From: Alphaproteobacteria bacterium
GTDB taxonomy: Bacteria; Pseudomonadota; Alphaproteobacteria; UBA828
Assembly: GCA_022820945.1 (NCBI GenBank)
Contig: JAJEEP010000082.1
Span: 1 to 46,741 of the forward strand
Direction of reading: 5' to 3'
Length of the DNA stretch: 46,741 nucleotides
The translations under genes were made by a program, and so were the position numbers. Positions within the stretch are counted from its first letter, which is position 1, and each line of letters starts with the position of its first letter. The notes under the pieces are model-generated. The model was not told the origin of the DNA and did not search any database. It worked only from the letters and a program-made list of their open reading frames with translations. Below are positions 43,994 to 46,741 of the stretch, piece by piece.

Positions 43994-45468
43994 CGTCCCA
44001 TGGCCTCCTGTGCGCGTGCCCGGCTACGGAGCTCCGACTCCTGAGATTCTGGAAGCCGCAGGTTCCGTGAATAACGGTCCAAGGCACCGATTGCGCCCTC
44101 GAAGTCACGCAAACGGCAATATGCATCGAATCGTTGCACGAGCTCCTCGATCGTGGCCGGAGGGTCCGTCGTATCCACGATCCCCTGCCAATCCCGCGCA
44201 ACCATTGCTGCTTTGAGAAAAAGCTGTCGCTGATAGCTTCCCGGCGGAAACCCGTCGAGCGATTTCAAGATCGCTATGGCCTGCGCGGCCTCGCCCGACA
44301 TCACTGCCGCCTCCGCCTCGTCAATGCGCGCGCTTATGCGCGTGGACCGCACATCGACCATCTCTCCGACGGCATTCCGCGGCCTTGTCCAACTGAGGTC
44401 GAAATAGCTGGCCCCGCCAAATTCCGACAATTGTGCCCGGGAGAACAGGTTCGCGACCGTCATCGCCCTGACGTGGCTGCGAACGCTGCCAAAATCCCCG
44501 GCTATTTCCAGCATGTTGTATTGGCGATGGGTCCCGACAGGAAGGTCGTCTGCGCCAGCGCACAACGATCCGGCGCTTATGACAGCCATTCTTTCCTGAT
44601 CGGGCAGGCGGATCTCCTGCGCTGTCGCTTGTGCCTTGTGCTGATGGCCATGTAGCCCCAGCCGGAAGCCGCGACCGATCATGCCGCGGACGACATCCGA
44701 GTCCATATAGTCGGTACGATATGGAGATCCCTCGATACTGTGATGCCAGACCGCTACCCGCAGATCGTGCACCTTCCCCGAGTCATTCAAGTCAAGATCG
44801 CTGCGGGCAATGCTCCCTTGCCGGATCATCCCATGAAAAGCAAAACAGTCATTCCCATGGCACGAATTGTAAGCGGCGACCCCTATCCGATCATCGAAAA
44901 GGCTGAAGAGGCGCACGTCGCGAGGATTTTGCACGGTCATCAATCCAGGAACACGTTCGTAGAACCTCTCGAAAAACTGCCAGAATGAGTCAAGACGCCG
45001 TTCGTAGAGACCGGGATCCGCAATGCGGTAAAGGGTACGAGTCTTCCAGTCCCATCGCAGCAGGGAATCTTCGGCATGCAGTTCGGCTCTCAGATCACCG
45101 GGAATCGCTTCGTCCGGCACCGGCGCAAGGGCGTTGAACGCCGTATTCCAATCAACATCGTGATTGCCAGGGACCATGATCAGCCGCGACCGGTCTCCTT
45201 CGAGGAACCGCTGCACCAGTTCGTCGAGAAACTCCTCCGCAACCAAATACTGTTCTTCAATCTCAGTTGCGAAGTCCTCGGTACGGAGCGGAACTCCCCG
45301 AATGAGGTCGCCGCTGACGACAATTGCTTGCGGTGCCTGGATAGAAGGCTCCTCACGAATGTACCGGTCCCTGTCGCGAACGAGCGCCGAGATCAACTCG
45401 TCGTTGGAGATTGGATCGCGCGGGGACCGATGGAGGTCCGATATGTGCATGATCGAGAAGGGTTTCAT
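43990..45468 (-). CDS. Calcineurin-like metallophosphoesterase with helical C-terminus
   Basis: A 492-residue protein with the full metallophosphoesterase motif set: ISDLH (Asp-His near residue 10), VVSGDLIRG, MVPGNHDVDWN, VWHHSIEGS and LHGHQHK. These bind two metal ions in enzymes cutting phosphodiesters or phosphomonoesters of nucleic acids, cyclic nucleotides or proteins. After the catalytic domain (to about 340) come helices of TPR-like look (ARIDEAEAAVMSGEAAQA, then FDAYCRLRDFEGAIGALDRY). ATG 45468 is chosen because the catalytic strand begins three residues in; a TTG upstream is possible. Its stop overlaps the Hsp90-like gene start, making a two-gene unit. Substrate unknown. Confidence 0.88.
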   Translation of the reverse strand: MKPFSIMHISDLHRSPRDPISNDELISALVRDRDRYIREEPSIQAPQAIVVSGDLIRGVPLRTEDFATEIEEQYLVAEEFLDELVQRFLEGDRSRLIMVPGNHDVDWNTAFNALAPVPDEAIPGDLRAELHAEDSLLRWDWKTRTLYRIADPGLYERRLDSFWQFFERFYERVPGLMTVQNPRDVRLFSLFDDRIGVAAYNSCHGNDCFAFHGMIRQGSIARSDLDLNDSGKVHDLRVAVWHHSIEGSPYRTDYMDSDVVRGMIGRGFRLGLHGHQHKAQATAQEIRLPDQERMAVISAGSLCAGADDLPVGTHRQYNMLEIAGDFGSVRSHVRAMTVANLFSRAQLSEFGGASYFDLSWTRPRNAVGEMVDVRSTRISARIDEAEAAVMSGEAAQAIAILKSLDGFPPGSYQRQLFLKAAMVARDWQGIVDTTDPPATIEELVQRFDAYCRLRDFEGAIGALDRYSRNLRLPESQESELRSRARAQEAMGR

Positions 45469-46030
45469 GGCCACGGGCCGCCTCAACCCATCTCGCCACC
45501 GCCGGCGCGCAGCGTGGCGTCTTCGGTCGACGGCACCGGTCCATTATCCCTCGTCACCCCGCGATAACCCGGGAGCCCCTGACTGGCCGCTTCGATCTTT
45601 CCAATCATACCTCGCGCCCAGTCACCCACGCCTTCGCATCAGTTCCTCGTTCACCAAGTCCCGAGTCGTCCTCTGCCAGACATACTCCATGATTGGGATC
45701 GTCTCCAGCGCTTGGCCGTCGAGGAGGGATCCCGCGGTCCCGGCGTAGGTATTCCAGTCGACGTTTCCGGCGCACAGCAGCACGTGGGCGCTGCGCTGCA
45801 TCCGCAGCGCCCTGCCCTCGCGATGCGGCTCCAACCGGGCGAAGAACGCGGCCCTCAGACGCCGCATGCCGCGACTGCTGTGCCATCCTCACGGTTCTCG
45901 AATCGCGCGCGCAAAATTCATTCTCTCGCACCCGGCCATCAGCGATCCCGCGACCTGCAGCAATCTGACTTCACGCGTCGCGCGTAGCATGCCGAGCTCC
46001 GATCCGGCACCCGGCTCCCACGGGACCTGC
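45469..46030. other. Coding debris and spacer right of the phosphoesterase gene
   Basis: No intact gene. Promoter of the phosphoesterase-Hsp90 unit expected at the left edge. Contains one protein-like minus-strand frame (45622-45867), listed separately; the remainder shows no pattern I could match. Confidence 0.4.
45622..45867 (-). pseudogene. Possible C-terminal coding remnant, unknown family
   Basis: The minus-strand frame reads RSAHVLLCAGNVDWNTYAG, then SLLDGQALETIPIMEYVWQR and a charged end TRDLVNEELMRRRG. The amino-acid balance is protein-like, whereas the overlapping frame is Arg/Pro-rich. The segment GNVDWNT recalls GNHDVDWNT of the neighbouring phosphoesterase, but the resemblance is short and the other motifs are absent. 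No start or family is evident; it is probably the end of a decayed gene. Confidence 0.3.
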
Positions 46031-46263
46031 TCATTCCTTCCACCCCGGCGGTCCGGTCAGCACCATGTCGTATTCATCGAGCACCGCCAGGAACTCCGCA
46101 TGCCGAACCAGCTCGGCAATACCGCTCGCCCACAGGGGGCTGTGTTCCGCCCAGAACAGCGCCATACGGAAACCGGAATTCTCGGTGTCGCCGTTTGCGT
46201 ACGGAACCGCATGCCGACCGACAAACAATCCTCCACAGTCCTTGAAGTGCCAGGCAAACTAGG
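46031..46263 (-). pseudogene. Coding remnant interrupted by a stop codon, unknown family
   Basis: The minus strand gives FAWHFKDCGGLFVGRHAVPY, then ANGDTENSGFRMALFWAEHS and a regular C-terminus (ELVRHAEFLAVLDEYDMVLTG, ending PGWKE). The composition is very protein-like, but an in-frame TAG lies directly before FAWHF (near 46260) and there is no proper start; the TTG at 46228 is a poor candidate. I do not recognise the family. The preserved end and lost beginning point to a gene broken by recombination or by mutation. Confidence 0.4.
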
Positions 46264-46361
46264 GATCGAGAGGTACAAGGAAGAACTTCCATCATAACCT
46301 GAGTACGCCCATATACCAACTGTCTGGCCTTAACACAGATAGAGTGGTCGATACATTATCT

Positions 46362-46628
46362 TTAGTTTAGTATTATATGCTCCTTTTCCCACCAGTAATC
46401 TAGTCGATGTGCGCCGGTTCCACCCAATTCAAGGTAGGCCACTTTCGTCTTTTGATAAGCGTCAATATATTGTGCTAGTCGCCCCGCTGTCTTTACCTCC
46501 GTCGAACTAGATCCACGCCTGCTGAGAACTGATAGCTTTGGAGCTTGTGCCAAAGAAAAATAGAACATGGTGGAAAAAAGTGCTGACTCCGAAAATTCCA
46601 GGTAACTGCCCAGGTGGTTCATGGGCAT
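46362..46628 (-). CDS. Hypothetical 88-residue protein, AT-rich
   Basis: A minus-strand frame starting at ATG 46628 (or ATG 46622). It has a hydrophobic N-terminal third (LGSYLEFSESALFSTMFYFS) and a mixed rest with VAYLELGGTGAHRLDYWW. It is clearly more AT-rich than the core genes, as is the DNA around it, and no family is recognised. It could be the remainder of a larger gene. Confidence that it is expressed is low. Confidence 0.35.
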   Translation of the reverse strand: MPMNHLGSYLEFSESALFSTMFYFSLAQAPKLSVLSRRGSSSTEVKTAGRLAQYIDAYQKTKVAYLELGGTGAHRLDYWWEKEHIILN

Positions 46629-46662
46629 AATTCCGCTGTTGGAGAGCCCTTGCCGGGCGGGC

Positions 46663-46741
46663 TTACGCGCACTTGACGGTGGCGATGAGCCGATCCGATG
46701 GGCTGGTCAGGGCTTCGATGATGTTCCAGCCCTGCTTTCTG
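46663..46741 (-). CDS. 3' end of a gene running off the window, possibly a transposase
   Basis: The last 26 codons read RKQGWNIIEALTSPSDRLIA and end in TVKCA before a TAA stop. A short 'KQGWNIxExL' C-terminus of this kind is familiar from some insertion-sequence transposases, but the stretch is too short for a firm call. If correct, an IS element borders the island on the right. Confidence 0.35.
   Translation of the reverse strand, partial: RKQGWNIIEALTSPSDRLIATVKCA

Overview
The window comes from a high-GC Gram-negative bacterium, most probably an alphaproteobacterium. The basis is the nosRZDFYLX layout with a Tat-exported NosZ, the coupled thrB-rnhA pair, a single-chain indolepyruvate:ferredoxin oxidoreductase of about 1,156 residues, a TbpB-type barrel protein and strong G/C preference at third codon positions. 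No rRNA, tRNA or CRISPR array was seen. Genus cannot be told from the sequence.

Left part (1-12.1 kb): the 5' remnant of an MFS drug-efflux gene, an acyltransferase-3 membrane protein downstream of an unusual GPP34-cytochrome P450 fusion, a scrap of a conjugative (MobF) relaxase/helicase, a TbpB-like barrel protein, a denD-like dehydrogenase divergent from a D-threonine-aldolase-like enzyme and two ABC ATPases without permeases, a VapBC toxin-antitoxin pair with a palindromic operator, and a 3-hydroxyisobutyrate-dehydrogenase family gene.

Central core (12.2-26.0 kb): a complete nitrous oxide reductase operon, nosR-Z-D-F-Y-L-X. An FNR/Dnr-type box lies about 100 bp before nosR, and from nosZ on every junction is a stop/start overlap. 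Then come thrB and rnhA (overlapping) and, on the other strand, the large indolepyruvate oxidoreductase gene.

Right part (26.8-46.7 kb): an accessory, defence-like island. Its left edge cuts an HpcH/HpaI aldolase gene, of which only about 80 C-terminal codons remain. It carries a GIY-YIG/T5orf172 protein coupled to a 36-residue membrane peptide, two small plus-strand genes, a RhuM-Fic/Doc fusion with an HU gene upstream, and a DUF3800 protein. The centrepiece is a compact minus-strand operon, nurA-herA-GHKL-radical SAM-GHKL (39.6 to 32.0 kb). Further right are an AT-rich four-helix membrane protein with a tiny upstream reading frame, a decayed HU gene, and a second two-gene module of a calcineurin-type phosphoesterase overlapping an Hsp90/HtpG-like ATPase. 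The right end holds coding debris and the 3' end of a gene that may be a transposase.

How the island genes may work together is inference. NurA and HerA form a DNA-end resection nuclease/translocase in archaea. Here they are co-transcribed with two paralogous MutL/MORC/Hsp90-type ATPases that flank a B12-type radical SAM enzyme. I recall no named defence system with this gene set, and it is my main candidate for an undescribed system. The phosphoesterase-Hsp90 pair is a second, independent candidate.
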